Below, in pieces: positions 25,506 through 37,428 of a stretch of 64,000 nt of DNA. The notes under the pieces are model-generated. The model did no database searches. It had not been told where the DNA came from and worked only from the letters and a program-made list of their open reading frames with translations. Both the position numbers and the translations under genes were made by a program. The stretch spans positions 3,617,865 through 3,681,864 of the forward strand of contig OY718806.1 of NCBI GenBank assembly GCA_963070105.1. Direction: 5' to 3'. Within the stretch, counting starts at the first letter, position 1, and each line of letters opens with the position of its first letter. Source of the stretch: Litomosoides sigmodontis (Eukaryota; Nematoda; Chromadorea; Rhabditida; Onchocercidae).

Positions 25506-27028
25506 GTAAGTGCCAGCTGACTTCGTTGTTGCGATATATTTACTATTTATGCTGCAAGATGTGTACGTAGCATATGTGGGATATAAACTAGTTGTTTCTG
25601 GTTACTGACACGAGTATTTCTAAATTTCAAGAATGTAAATAAACGATCTTCATGGAGATAGTTCGCTTCTAATTTGGTTTTCTCCCCGTAACTTAAAAAA
25701 ATATGTCGAGGCTTGTTGAATAACAGCACTTTATTGCAAGCATGAAATGTATACACCGGGCTGTGAATGTGCACTGCACTTCCGCCCCATACAATTAAAA
25801 ATCATAATTTATAAATTTTAGTCGCAGTCCGCAAGCATTTTGGTTATCTAAGCTCAGCGAGAGCAGTCTACTCTAAAAGTAAGGATTTTTTTTAACGGAG
25901 GAATTTGTGATGTCACACCCCATAGAAGCAAATAGTTTTAATTTTTAGATGCATAGAGTCGCTGAAAATGAGCAAACTCAAACTCGTGATAAGTAGGTAG
26001 GTCTATTGTCATAGCATCTGCGGTTTTATGACGTAAAATGATGATATATGCAGATGTGATCGTTCAATGCTTTTCATGCTCATTTTTCCAAACAAAATTG
26101 TGCAATTATGATTACCTTTTCCCCGTAAGAATTCATCTAGGAATCATTATATTTAAAATTTATAGAAAGTAGTTATATCTTACCACTACTCGCTACTATT
26201 GTTTGATGAATATTTCTTGTTTTTTTCTTGAGCATTTTTTTTACAAGAAGTTCAGTCGGAAATTGGTAGGAGAATTGGATTTATTCGGGCACTCCGTGGC
26301 AATTCTCCTCGGAAATGATTACATCTTCCAAGTACTTTGAAATCATTCCTCTCATTCCATTCGCTCAGTGATTTGTGAAAGATATGATACGTTGTGGGGA
26401 TGTTTCTTTTTCATGCGCCTCACTTACTTTATTGATCGAATCAACACTCTCTCCTCATCTCGTTAAATTCTGCTTCCAATATCTTTATCAAGTTATAAAA
26501 AAAATGGTTCGTCTCTGCGGCCAAAATTATCCCCTCAAATCACTCTTGCATGTTTGCACTGCAATATTTTTTGGTTTCAGTACGTACTTTGTCTTTCGAC
26601 TTTCTTTTTATTCACGTCAGAATTTAAAACTTAAACGTAAATTAGTCGAATTTTTTCTTATAGGTAATGTTGTGCTTTGATTTGCACATGTACATGTGTT
26701 GCAGCTTAATGCATGTATTCCTTTCATTTGTTTAAATTTGAATTTTCGTTTTTTTTGGATAGGAAATTTTCACTAAGCTTAGAAGTTGAATGTGAGAAAG
26801 TGACTGTAAATTAAGTTGTTGAACTTAAAGCTACATTTCATTTGTATTTTGATAAGTTAGGCTACGTGATTTTTATTTCATTTTGACATCAGACGTCGGA
26901 AGTCGTACGTCGTCTCGATCTCGAAATCATTTGGACCTTTCGAGAAAAGCTGTAACGGCCATCTCTTCATCTTTTTTGACTAGAATTGAATTGTTTCAAA
27001 GTCTCTGTAGGTAGTTAATTTTGAAAAA
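25506..27028. other. Non-coding sequence, nothing recognised
   Basis: Several short frames (for example 26375-26680) are hydrophobic and T-rich with no recognisable motif. I searched this stretch for the missing N-terminal RING and coiled-coil exons of a MAT1 gene and did not find them. Confidence 0.4.
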
Positions 27029-27117
27029 TTTTTAGGAAGGCAGATTTGTCTGCAGAAACGATTTCGGATCATTTAGATCAAGCGGCAGGTTGAAGTGCAG
27101 CTCACCAAAAAAGAAAG
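27029..27117 (+). promoter_or_regulatory. Likely trans-splice acceptor and 5'UTR of the MAT1-tail gene
   Basis: TTTTTAG ends at 27035. The first ATG downstream is 27118, and all three frames upstream of it are closed by stops or have the wrong phase for the next exon. This supports a real translation start at 27118 instead of an internal exon of a longer protein. Confidence 0.45.
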
Positions 27118-27604
27118 ATGTCCAAAATGGGTAAGAATCGAAGCATTAATTGGTTATTAGAGGTTATGTATTATTTGTACATCTGTAAAAAGCGTACTGC
27201 ATTCTTTGTACAGTTCTTTGACTGTAAACGTGTTAATGAAAATCTTTTTTTTGAAATTTTTGGTCTAAATCGAAATGACCTTGTTTAACTTAAGCTATTT
27301 CTATTTTTACCTGTATTCCTGGACTGTAAGCACCATTATAATTGCAGAAACTGAGCAAACAGAGAAAGGGAAAGAAGATGTCGGTGAATCATCACTTGCA
27401 TCAGTTCGTATTGGAGGTGCTCCATTTGTATATCGCCCACCAGTGCTTCCAATCAATGGACCGCCACTTCCAAAGCCTGAAGATCTGTCTCGACTGGGAT
27501 ATTTGCAGAATATGCCCCATATCAATGAGAAAAATGGTTCCACACCAGAAGCATGCTGCATGCGTGCCTTATTTGATGCTCGTGTCGATTTGTTTTCACT
27601 TTAA
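27118..27604 (+). CDS. Stand-alone MAT1 (MNAT1) C-terminal-domain-like protein, 2 exons, 89 residues
   Basis: Exons 27118-27130 and 27348-27604 join in phase (ATG TCC AAA ATG G|AA ACT). The last 60 residues (FVYRPP..., GPPLPKPEDLSRLGYLQNM, then a helix with ACCMRALFDARVDLF) resemble the C-terminal hydrophobic domain of MAT1. In humans this reads YEYQPLQ...GPHVPELEMLGRLGYLNH...ACHRALQDAFSGLF. That domain binds and activates CDK7-cyclin H in the CAK/TFIIH complex (family knowledge). The RING and coiled-coil parts present in ordinary MAT1 (about 309 residues) are absent from the model and from 2.4 kb upstream. It could be a separate small protein, a gene split or duplicate, or the 3' end of a gene with distant 5' exons. 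The family assignment is moderately sure; the short length is less so. Confidence 0.7.
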
Positions 27605-28797
27605 AAGTTTCACTTATATAAGCTAACGTGATGAAGGAAAGGTTAATTTGATCAGTAATTCTTTTCAGTTAATGTAGACTCTACAGCACAGAGATTTAGT
27701 GTGCTCCACTTCTTTTCATATGATTTTAATTCATGGACACTCTGGATATACCTTGCAATTTTTTCTGGACTAATTTTATTGATTGCTTTAGGCGTCCTTT
27801 CCGTAATTACGAAGTTCTATCATTTTATGCCAGTTTTGGAAATTGTCGGGTGTTTTTTAAGACAACTAATTTCTCTACTAGCAAAATGACATCTTATACG
27901 ATTGAAAATAGGAAGTTTCAATCATTACTGTGCTTATCTTAATAGCGTCCTGTCCACAGTATCCCTATCTTCTACGGTCAGTGCAAACAATTTTCTCCAA
28001 CCAATTAACCTCTTAAACATTTGTTTCTACCGCACTGTATGCTTTTCTTATATCAGTTCAGTTTTGGATTTTGATGCTTCTCAGAAAAATTCATGTGTAA
28101 ACCAAATAAATAAGCTAAAGGTGAGCTATTTGCGTAATCAAACCAAACATTTACACGTGTAATTACCAACACATACACGGATTACAAACGATCGAACTGA
28201 AAAACTACATGATGATGATTAAGTCTATTAACATAGATCTTATGACATAAAATGATACATGGGGATCGCCGAATATTATCTCACATTGTTTTGATGTCGA
28301 AGTTATTTGGAATCTTCTAGAAACATTTCCAATGATATATTTCATCACCTTTCATTGAAAACCAGAAAACAAATGGATTCCAATACAAAAGTTTAATTCT
28401 TTAAAACAGTTTCATACATCTGCAAATAACTTGAGTCTACAGCTGACATAAACAGTGCTTGACGAAATGAACACTGTTTTTGTATGCGGATTAAATTACA
28501 TTACGGCTGGGTGCGGGATATATAAAAATATCGTTTGATGTCCGATGCGGAGTTTGGGACAAAGTCAAATTTGATCGCTTAATTATATTTTAAAGGATAC
28601 TTTCGGCAATGAACTGTAATAGAAATGTGAACAATGAAGCAGTAAGGGTAGTCTGAGGGTGACCGTTGTCCAACAGAAGTCATTGTAACAGAATTTGAAT
28701 TCTGATTCATCCGACGGTAACGTATGCTAATCATTTAAACTGATTTAGAATTATTAGTTTAGATTTTAATTTCACTGAACTGTAGAACTTGAGTCAA
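27605..28797. other. Intergenic sequence, nothing recognised
   Basis: 3' flank of the MAT1-tail gene running up to the left LTR. Short hydrophobic frames at 27701-27942 match nothing. Confidence 0.45.
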
Positions 28798-29364
28798 TGC
28801 TGAGGACGATTTAGGGATTGATTTGTAGAACCGCAACAAGCTACAATTTCTAGAGGGTTTATTGAGAATTTATTAGTTGCAGTAAGCGAATAGCGCAAGC
28901 AAAGGAACAGACAGCACTTGAGGATTGAGGTTTCGAAGCATTACAAGACGACTGTTGTAAAAAAAAAGAAGAAAGCAATTGCTAATTGTCGGTGAGGAGA
29001 ATGAGGACGTGGAGGGTTGACCGACACAGTGGACCAATCGAGGAAGCGTTGACGGAGTATGAGCAAGTAGGAAATGAAGCTCTCTGTTTAGTACCTCATC
29101 GGCTGAGTGGGAGGGTTCATGAATACAGTAACGCGTAGTTACAGCACGCAATGATGCGTCGCGCTATAACGGAAGATTGCTTACATTGAAATGGTGAAAT
29201 TGAGAATGAAGATGATGTGGAAGAACAAAGGGTTTTTGTGGTTGAGGTTAATTAAGCACATCAGAGATCGTGTGAGGCTAATGTTGCTTTGTTAGCAACA
29301 AGGGAGGAAACTTATCAAAAGGTGTTGTAAACGATACGACAACAGTATACAGGAATTGCAGATG
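28798..29364 (-). repeat. 3' LTR of the BEL/Pao-like remnant
   Basis: It aligns by eye with 31291-31889. Shared blocks include TTTCTAGAGGGTTTATTG, CAGCAAAGGAACAG-like sequence, GAGGACGTGGAGGGTTG and ATACAGGAATTGCAGATG (with differences). The left end starts TG. Divergence is substantial, with many substitutions and indels, which implies an old insertion. Confidence 0.75.
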
Positions 29365-29794
29365 ACGAAATTTTGGGGATTTCAATAATTCGTGTTAAGT
29401 CTCTCTCGGGTTTCCTGACACTCCCGAGACCGAGGAAATATTATGTTTGGAGAGGAGTTTATTGGAATTTAAGTCAAACAAAATTTTGTTTAGCTATTGT
29501 TTTGCAATAATTGAGAGTTTCCCCTTCGCGCTTAAGTAATTAAACAACTTACACTTCAATCTGATTGCAAATAATATGATTAATACAATGTGATGATACT
29601 AGAGATGATTAAGATCTAATAATTGCTTAAATTATATAAATTTCTTTCGCCTTCCAGTGTTGCTGTACTGTCGTTAGGAGATCCGAAGCCATAACGAATA
29701 AGCAAGCTTTTCATCGTAGGTTTCAATGTATTTCTTTCTTCTCACTTCATTCGTTGTTCGATGGCACTTCTTAATTTCTTAGCTATAGGTTCGT

Positions 29795-30099
29795 TTGAAT
29801 TTTACTAGTATTTCGAGTTCCTTCCATTCTCGAACTTCCCCACTAATTTGTCTTTGATTCACCATTTCTTTCAGGCTTCGATTGTGCAGCTTGATTGTAG
29901 GCATTTTACTGGTTAAATGATGAATTATATTGACTTCCGTGAGAATGATGTCTTTTTTTTGAATTATTGCTCCTACTTTTACTCCCGTAGTAGGATATGA
30001 GTTCGTCGTTTTGTCACCAAATACTGATAGGTGCATTGTTTCGCTGGTGTTTTCCGGTAAATTTAGTGGTATTGCTAATTTCCTTGATATGAAGAACAA
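29795..30099 (-). pseudogene. Pao-type aspartic protease fragment (DUF1758/peptidase A16)
   Basis: The minus-strand frame carries a FISRKLAIPLNLP block followed by MHLSVFGDKTTNSYP and a later VNIIHHLTSKMPTI. This is the pattern that follows the catalytic Asp in Pao-family proteases. The Asp-Ser/Thr-Gly motif expected just before FISRKL is not readable in frame. It is a broken remnant. Confidence 0.6.
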
Positions 30100-30783
30100 G
30101 CGGTAGTTGGTTTGTCGATATTAATTATTGAAATTTCCTTGCATAACATTAGTACTTCCTTTTCGTGTGGACGTTCAAGTTGATTTCTTACGTTAAAGGT
30201 GTTTGTTGACTTCGAATCTTTGTTAATCGATTGATGTACCACACTTGTCGGAGCATAATGCAGTATTGTGAAGACTGTTACAGTAGAAGCATCTTCGTTT
30301 TTCACCTTTGCAAACATTTCAGTCTTTGTTTGAGGATGGGATAATCCTTGCATCCATTATCCCAATGGTTTCCTTTGCAGGACGTACACGGTCCCTTTCC
30401 GTTGAAGCCAAAGCTGAAGTTTTATCTTTATATCTTCGCAATTCTGCTCTTCCTTATTTTCTATTGATTTATCTTCCTTTGCTGGTAAATTTTCTTTAAT
30501 ATCCACACGGGTAAGGTAATTCACTTTGTATCATAATTTCGATGTTACTATGTTCGATGTGTTCTCCCATCGCTTCTAACTGCTTCAGCATTCTTTCGAC
30601 CGTTTCTACGATTTCGGTCATTTCTCTTGGTAGCTCGTAACTCGACGTATAATGAATCCTTTATAATTGCTGAATGGCCGAATTTTTCAATAGGCGCATT
30701 TCTCATTATGCTGTTCTTCGGAGTGATATCATCCTCCTCCCCGCCACAGCTAATAGCGGATCTCTTCTTAAACAGGACATTAA

Positions 30784-30902
30784 GTAATTAATTTCTGTAT
30801 GTCAGATATCGCTTGGAGATGTACTGCTCCGTCAAAAGTATCCCAAAACTGTCGCCAAGATTTAGGATCTCCACTAAACAAGGATAACTGTAACTGTGGT
30901 AA
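30784..30902 (-). pseudogene. Pao-type gag fragment (DUF1759 signature)
   Basis: Minus strand, not listed as an intact ORF. It reads LPQLQLSLFSGDPKSWRQFW followed by DTFDGAVH. This matches the F-x-G-D-x-x-x-W-x-x-FWD-x-F-x-x-x-VH signature of BEL/Pao gag. A TAA follows within about 15 codons at a point where the family normally continues, so the frame is broken. Confidence 0.75.
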
Positions 30903-31269
30903 GTTCACTGTTATGTTGCGTAAGAGAGCTTATTTCACATTTGTCAAGATGCATATTTAGCATTGCGACAATGTCTAGCTCCATTAATTAAATTTAAAAT
31001 ACCTTCAGGATCATTATTCGTTTCTCCTTTCGTTGTTGTCCGTTAGAGATTTTATTGATGTATTGCAAACAGTTCTGATTGGTTTCTCGCAACGCACCGA
31101 CCTGAACTCCTAGTAGCGTTCTTCTTCGGAATCCTTCCTTTTGTAATTCTTCACATTGTTGTAGGTTCCGTGGCGAAAACTCTAATTCTCGCACGTCGTA
31201 ATGAGCTTGGTGATTTTTTTTCGCATCAGTTCAGCGACTATTAGACTCGATATCTTCGACTGTTGTTTT

Positions 31270-31285
31270 CCGGCTCGTGGCACCA
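31270..31285 (-). other. Candidate tRNA primer-binding site of the LTR element
   Basis: On the minus strand the sequence five bases inside the LTR (which ends ..TACA) is TGGTGCCACGAGCCGG. That is complementary to a tRNA 3' end finishing in discriminator A plus CCA. The tRNA species was not determined. The position and the TGG start are as expected for a PBS. Confidence 0.55.
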
Positions 31286-31290
31286 ATTAA

Positions 31291-31889
31291 TGTATTGGAA
31301 ACGAGTGGGGTTTGATTTGTAAATCCGCAACGAATTACATTTCTAGAGGGTTTATTGGGAATTTATTAGTTTCAGTAACAGAAGAGTCAGCAAAGGAACA
31401 GTACTTGCGGATTGAGGTTTCCAAGCAGTACAATACGACTGTTGTAAGAAAAGGAAACAATCAGTAATTCCCGATGAGATTGAGGACGTGGAGGGTTGTT
31501 GCCAAATGAAGTAGGTGAGGAAATGTGGAAATAGTATCGGCACAAAAGCAATACAAAAGAAGAGAGTCCCTGTGGCGTGTTTAAGCTTACCATAAAGAGT
31601 AAGTTATAGCACAGTGATTGGTAAGGAAGGTTGTTCACATTCAAGTAATGAAATCATGGTGGATTGAGATTATGTGGCGATATACAAGCACAAGGGATTT
31701 ATGGTCAAGGCTAAGCAGATCAAAGTTTGTGTGAGGTTAATGAGGCTTTGTTAGTAGCAGGGGAAACTGGCACACCGTCAGTCCTCTTGTGAAACTAGCT
31801 AACTACGGGAAAAGGCTTGTAAATGATATAAGCAGTTTTGTTTTCGATAAGGTGATAAAACCGACTACACTATACAGGATTTGTAGATG
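31291..31889 (-). repeat. 5' LTR of the BEL/Pao-like remnant
   Basis: Second copy of the direct repeat described at 28798-29364. On the minus strand it ends in ..CA immediately before the primer-binding site. The right end is approximate, taken from where similarity to the left copy fades. Confidence 0.75.
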
Positions 31890-32980
31890 TTTAATAGCTA
31901 AATATGTTTGATGGAAGAGCCCACTGAAATTCAGCATTCGGATTTATGGAGAAATTTCAGTGGTAACTTTTTTTTTTTAATTTAGTAGGCCGAAATTTTA
32001 TTGAGAAGGTTTCGGCATTTACAAACGCTAAAACGGTAAGTGCGCAATGCAATTATTTTATTTTTGTACTCGTAAGAATGATAAGATTGTACCGAATCAA
32101 GTGTGCTGCATCGCTTCCCTCATAAGGGTATTGTATGTAGTAATTAAGCATTTCATATACTAGTAATATGATTTAGCTTTGATTCCACATATTATACACG
32201 CAAATTTGCCCTTCTCTGAAAAGTGTCGATGCTCTCACAATTAGCAGTGCTACGCTGCTCCATTTCCCGAACTTTCTACTTCCAAATTATCAGCTCTGTA
32301 CGTATATCATAGAAAGATTATTTCGCGTCTTTCAAGACTTGCACAGAATATTTAATTAATTATATTGCATGTTCAACATTTATGTGATAAAGAATTCAAT
32401 AATCTTATAGAAAATGATATGAATGGAGAATAATCCTCAGCCTTGATGTAGGACGATATCAAGAAACTTGCACTTGATTTCATATGCATTTTCATGTTCC
32501 ATGCACTGAGTTTCACATCACAGATGATAAATTCCGCTGATCTCCTCCATCTAATCACTGCAAACTACGTGTAGTAGCAAATGAGAAAAATCTCTCAAAT
32601 TTTCCAGGAACCAAATAGTGCTGCTTCAAATATCATTTTTCCCAAAATACGATTCACGATACTGTGGTTTTGGTTTGGCACCGTGCCGACCTCACTGTTT
32701 TTTTCTGAGGTGTTGGTTTAAGCAGCGATTAGTAATATTCTCTGGTTGGGGTGGGGGGGAAGGGGAGGCAGACTTCATTTGTTCGATATATTTTTTTAGA
32801 TTTCTTAGGGATTTTATAAACGACGAAATTTTATTCCATTTGTCGCCTAAATTTTTGCTTATAAGTTATTCGAAACAAAGATAAACTGCTGAAGTATGAG
32901 TCTTCACTGATCGAATTTATAGTATCACATATATTACTTACACTTTGTAAATTACTGTTGTGCCACGTTCAGTACTACGT
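31890..32980. other. Intergenic sequence, nothing recognised
   Basis: AT-rich sequence with a short G-rich patch near 32740-32775. It contains no supported exon. TTTCAG at 32982-32987 is the probable trans-splice acceptor for the next gene, 11 bases before its ATG. Confidence 0.45.
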
Positions 32981-32998
32981 ATTTCAGTGAAAGATTAA

Positions 32999-35900
32999 AT
33001 GGTATCTGGGCGTAATGATGGTCTACCTGCATCACGACACCTTACCCCATCACAATCGACATCATATGATAAATCACGCAAACCCCACGCACTGCGGTCC
33101 GGTGTTGATGCAAAATCTGTTCATTTTGACTGGATTAGTAAGGAATTAGAATGTGGTATCTGCGAAAAGACGATTCAGAATACGATGGTTGTAAGGGTAA
33201 GAAGGGATACTTTTGAACTAAATGAATGATAATTTTTCGCTTTTTTATCTACCGCCCAAAGTGAATTCAGCAACCGGTGAATGCCTGTCTTTATCTGGTT
33301 TAGAAAATTACAGTTGTTTTCCATAATTGCAAAAGGCGACAAAATTGATGTTTTTCATTCTAGAATTGTATGCACCGTTTTTGTGCGGACTGTATATTGC
33401 AAAGAATACACACAGGATCAAGGAAGTGTCCATCATGTCATAAAATTATTCCAAAAAAGACACCATTGAAAAGTGACACAAATTTTGATGCGATTATCAA
33501 TAAGGTACGTATTTTAAACTGAAATCAAAATTTTGTGGGTTTTTTCGTTTTTATTCTTAAATTCATAGTCATTTATTACGTAGGGAGCCGGCACATTTTC
33601 TCGCCTTTTTTTGTTTACAATGGGTTGGGTGCATAGTGGAGGAACTGATGTTTAGGATGTGGTGCTTGAATCAGGATGTTCATTTGAAATAGCTATCACT
33701 TCAGTTCACACTATCAGTTGAAAGGAGATGTGTGAAACGACCGATCACCGAGTCGAGTAATTTATGTAAGTTGTTATGTTTTATGAGTATTAGTGAGGTG
33801 GGGAAATACAATTGCCTTTTATAATAATTTTCCGTGAAGTGAATGCGTATTCTCGATGTATAAATTCTATGTTGAAGTAGTTGTCAGACGGCGACATTCA
33901 TCAAAATATCGAAGAATCTAGAATTATTTACTTAATTATTTGCAAAAGATATCATCCATCATACAGGCTTCACCAAGAAGAGAGTGAATGATAAGAAACC
34001 ACCAATCAAACGTTTGACAAATTCCGATTCAACAGCTCCATCATCTTCGTCTGAACGCACGCCGCCAAGAAGTACTAAGTCGAAGGTTGCACATTTTATT
34101 TTTAAACGTACTGAATCCTTCAATTCTCTTTTTTTGCATTTTTATAAGAAGTTATGCTTTTACTTTGACAGTCTTACGCAGGTAAATGTAAAAACATATT
34201 GTAGATATAAGCCAGCATTAGAGTAAAAAGTACTATTTTTAAAAATTTTTTAGTACGATTTGGTAACTGATTTGACGTCAAACACGTCTTTGGAAATAAA
34301 GCCACCGTTATTGCCGAGTACGCATTCGGATACATCTGATCCTCCCCTCACAATTGATGAAGGATCTTCAGACGGTTGCTTTTTAGTTCGTTGAATTTAA
34401 AGATTGATGGACGGACTTTAAGCATTGCGGGTGTATTTTACACTTTTTTCCAAGGAAATGGATTTATACGTAGACCAGATTTGAGTCCATTTTTATATCA
34501 ATAAGTTTTCTATAGGGTTCATTGGAACGGTTTGCATGTTTAATGGCGTGCTTTAAGTACAGTTATATTTGTTTCAGATGCCTATCCCAATCTCCAACAA
34601 CCAACAACATCGTCATCTGCAAAAGGTGAAAAGAGATCAAATGTTAGTGATACAAATGAGAAGAGAATAAAAGTAAGTTTTTAGCAACGGTCGTTTTCTT
34701 CCACTTATATCTTTAAGAAAATGTAGTGTTGAAAGCAATTTATTTTTCGAAAGTTTAGTTTTCTGCAAGAAAATATCTTTTATATAATACTTCTGTAAAT
34801 TACATTGGCGGTAACCTTTGTATATTATTTTTCTAATGTACGAAGGAGTGTATTGAAAGCTTTTCATTTAAATTATTTACAGCCCAGTCGATTAGTATCA
34901 AATCACTGCGAAGCGACTCCAGTTGTTGTTTTGCAAAAATCTAGTAGTCATGGTACGTTATTCTATTTCTATTTATTCTTCAAAGCTTGCAATAAAATAT
35001 TTAAAACTTTAGTATGTAAAACTTGCAAATTAAATGCCAGTCTTATCTGTCAATATCAAAATGAAACTTGCAGAAAGACTTAATGGAGTGGCTGTAAAGA
35101 ATGTACAGCTTAACAGCAAAAACGAGCGTTCTACAAAATGCTTGAATGTGTATCCTAGTCTGGGTCTCTCTGCACCGAACACAGCAAATCAAATCGATTC
35201 AAATGTAAATTTAAAACTTGTCGCTTTTTCTTAAATGTGCCATGTTTCATTATATGTTGTATATGTCTAATTCCATACAGTCATTTTACGATGTCCAATT
35301 TTTTTTTTAGCTTTCAGTTACTGCAATTTCCGGGATTTCAAACGGAAGTTTGCTCCATGTCAATGGAAATAGTTAGTAGTCTTTCTTGCATGAATATTAT
35401 CGTAAATTATTGGTCGGGAATATTCTTAGTGTGTATCTTCTTTCGTGATGAAATGATTAAAAAATGCATGAAAGTGAGTGTAGTGCACTCTTAGAGGTGG
35501 TTTTATTACGGTTGAAAAAAGTTAGGAAAACAGTAACATGTGACCAGTTTCATTCTGTTTTCATTTTTTTTACGTTCGAGAATTCCCAAAATTAAACTCC
35601 AGATTTCCAGAAGATGTTTTTGCAGTTAAAAGAGCAATGAATCCCAAAGTGGCTGATGGACTGTCGTTAACGCCATCTTTAGGAAGCAGTATTCCGTTAG
35701 AAGATATCGTGCTGATATCACCACGTTCTTCTGAATATTTGTTAATGTCAGGAAAGCAACGGTTGTCATCAGGGATAGAGTCAGAACTTGTTCTTAATCC
35801 TGATGCAAGTGTAGTGAATGATGACTCGCTACCTATCGCTGCTAAACATTTACGATATATCGTCACGTGTCCAACAACTACAGGTTCCTGTGATGTATTC

Positions 35901-36932
35901 TAGTTAGTGTAGGAGCAGTAATGTGTGGTATATTAAATTTCTGTAGTTTGTACTTGTAGTTGGATTAAAATATAGGTAGCATCGAGCGACAAAAATTTCG
36001 TTAGTTTTTATTTAAACCGCACTGGCAGTTATTAGGACAATTACGACTTGCAGTTGGTCATTTATGTGAGTACATACTGCAGCGAATTAGAGTCGAATCA
36101 CGCGGTGAATGGGGCCGAAAGTGTACCGACAGTTGTCTACCAAAGGTATTTGTTTCGTTTATTCTGAAAGTGGAATTAAAATGAAAGCCGGAAGTACAGA
36201 ACATGCATACTATTGCAGCCTAGGTAAAGTATTTTTATGACCACTTTATCGATCCGTCTTTCCTTTACAGCGTGTCCTTTTGTGTCCGGTAAAATCTGAT
36301 CTGGCTCTGGATGACGTACTAGTGGTAAATGAAACAGGCGAGGGTCAGTTTACAACTATAAATGTTGGTGAACGGAATAGTGACCCGAAGTCAGCTTCAG
36401 TGTTTACCATTAATTCACCATTTACTGGTAAGTTTACTAAGATCCCTTTGATTTCACCAATTGTCTTTTGATCTAAAGATGTTTATCTTCATAGGTTTAA
36501 TTGTATGTGGAGGTGTAAATAATAGGTATTTGGAAATGTATACGTCTAATACTGTTATAGATATGACCTATTCTGAGGGTAAGTATATGCCGCATCTGGC
36601 TAGCTTTAAACTTTTGTGTTAAACTTTTTATCATAGCCTCTTGACAATTAAATTTAAAAAAATTAAAAAATTGTTTAATTTGAAGTTTCAGTGTAGGTTC
36701 TTAACTTTGATCTGCTTTCCTATTGTTTTTGCATTGATGCACTTATTTTCTTGGCGATGAATAGAATTAAAAATTTGCTGCTGTTAGAAATTTTTCTGTA
36801 GTTTCCAGATGATGCAATTGCTTTTTTCCAGCTTTGGATGAGTCAATTACAATTGAACAGCTGAAAACAGAGTATTGGGCGAATAGGAAGAGACCACTTA
36901 AACTTATTTTTAAATTCGCTGGGAAGTCGTAG
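32999..36932 (+). CDS. RING1/RING2-type Polycomb (PRC1) E3 ubiquitin ligase, 14 exons, 562 residues
   Basis: The family monoubiquitinates histone H2A within PRC1 in the nucleus. Exons: 32999-33196, 33364-33504, 33705-33765, 33967-34085, 34254-34374, 34578-34672, 34883-34952, 35074-35204, 35311-35371, 35626-35883, 36054-36145, 36271-36427, 36495-36578, 36832-36932; all phases close. A C3HC4 RING (Cys52-Cys55, Cys68-His70-Cys73-Cys76, Cys88-Cys91; NCMHRFCADCI, KCPSC) is followed by DTNFDAIINK, as in RING1B (PNFDALISK). A Ser/Thr/Pro-rich low-complexity linker follows. The C-terminal RAWUL domain runs from about residue 390 (LRYIVTCPTTTVGHLCEYI..., then EQLKTEYWANRKRPLKL). It is longer than human RING1B (336) because of the linker. 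Exon 3 is short and lacks the usual YPSRDEYEAHQ segment; it is supported by perfect splice sites and phase. The exon 10 acceptor has alternatives that preserve phase. The likely C. elegans counterpart is spat-3. Confidence 0.92.
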
Positions 36933-37052
36933 CAAAACTCAGTGAGTGTTTTTGGTTTTTTCTGCATTAGATTAGCGATTCAAAATGTTCCAAACACAGG
37001 ACATATGCGAGAAAACTGTGCTCTATCTGCCTTCCTTTAGAATATTTGTATT

Positions 37053-37181
<129 letters not shown>

Positions 37182-37428
37182 TTTCTTTAAATCAGCATTT
37201 GTTAAGAGAATTGTTTTCATTGGTTAAATTCCCAACATGCTGATTCGTAATCAAAAATCATCTAGAATATTAGTGAGATAATCGTGTTACAACTAAAAAT
37301 CAAAAATTTGTCTCACTGGTTACTCCTGTTAGTGGCACTGCATATTCAACCTTCTTCCGAATTTCGCTCAACAACTTTAGCAGTTTTGGCTGACAGGGTA
37401 GTTTATAAACACTTGTTAAAACCATTAC

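Larger units (their letters stand above)
28798..31889 (-). mobile_element. Degenerate BEL/Pao-like LTR retrotransposon remnant
   Basis: Two diverged direct repeats (about 28798-29364 and 31291-31889) flank about 1.9 kb. Read on the minus strand, the interior gives in order: a Gln/Arg-rich gag frame (31194-30994), a gag block matching the DUF1759 signature (30902-30784), a linking frame (30353-30100) and a retroviral-like protease block of the DUF1758/peptidase A16 type (30099-29795), then the 3' LTR. A candidate primer-binding site lies five bases inside the right LTR. Reverse transcriptase, RNase H and integrase are missing, and the remaining frames contain stops and shifts, so it cannot be autonomous. 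The ends are approximate and no target-site duplication could be fixed. Confidence 0.8.
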
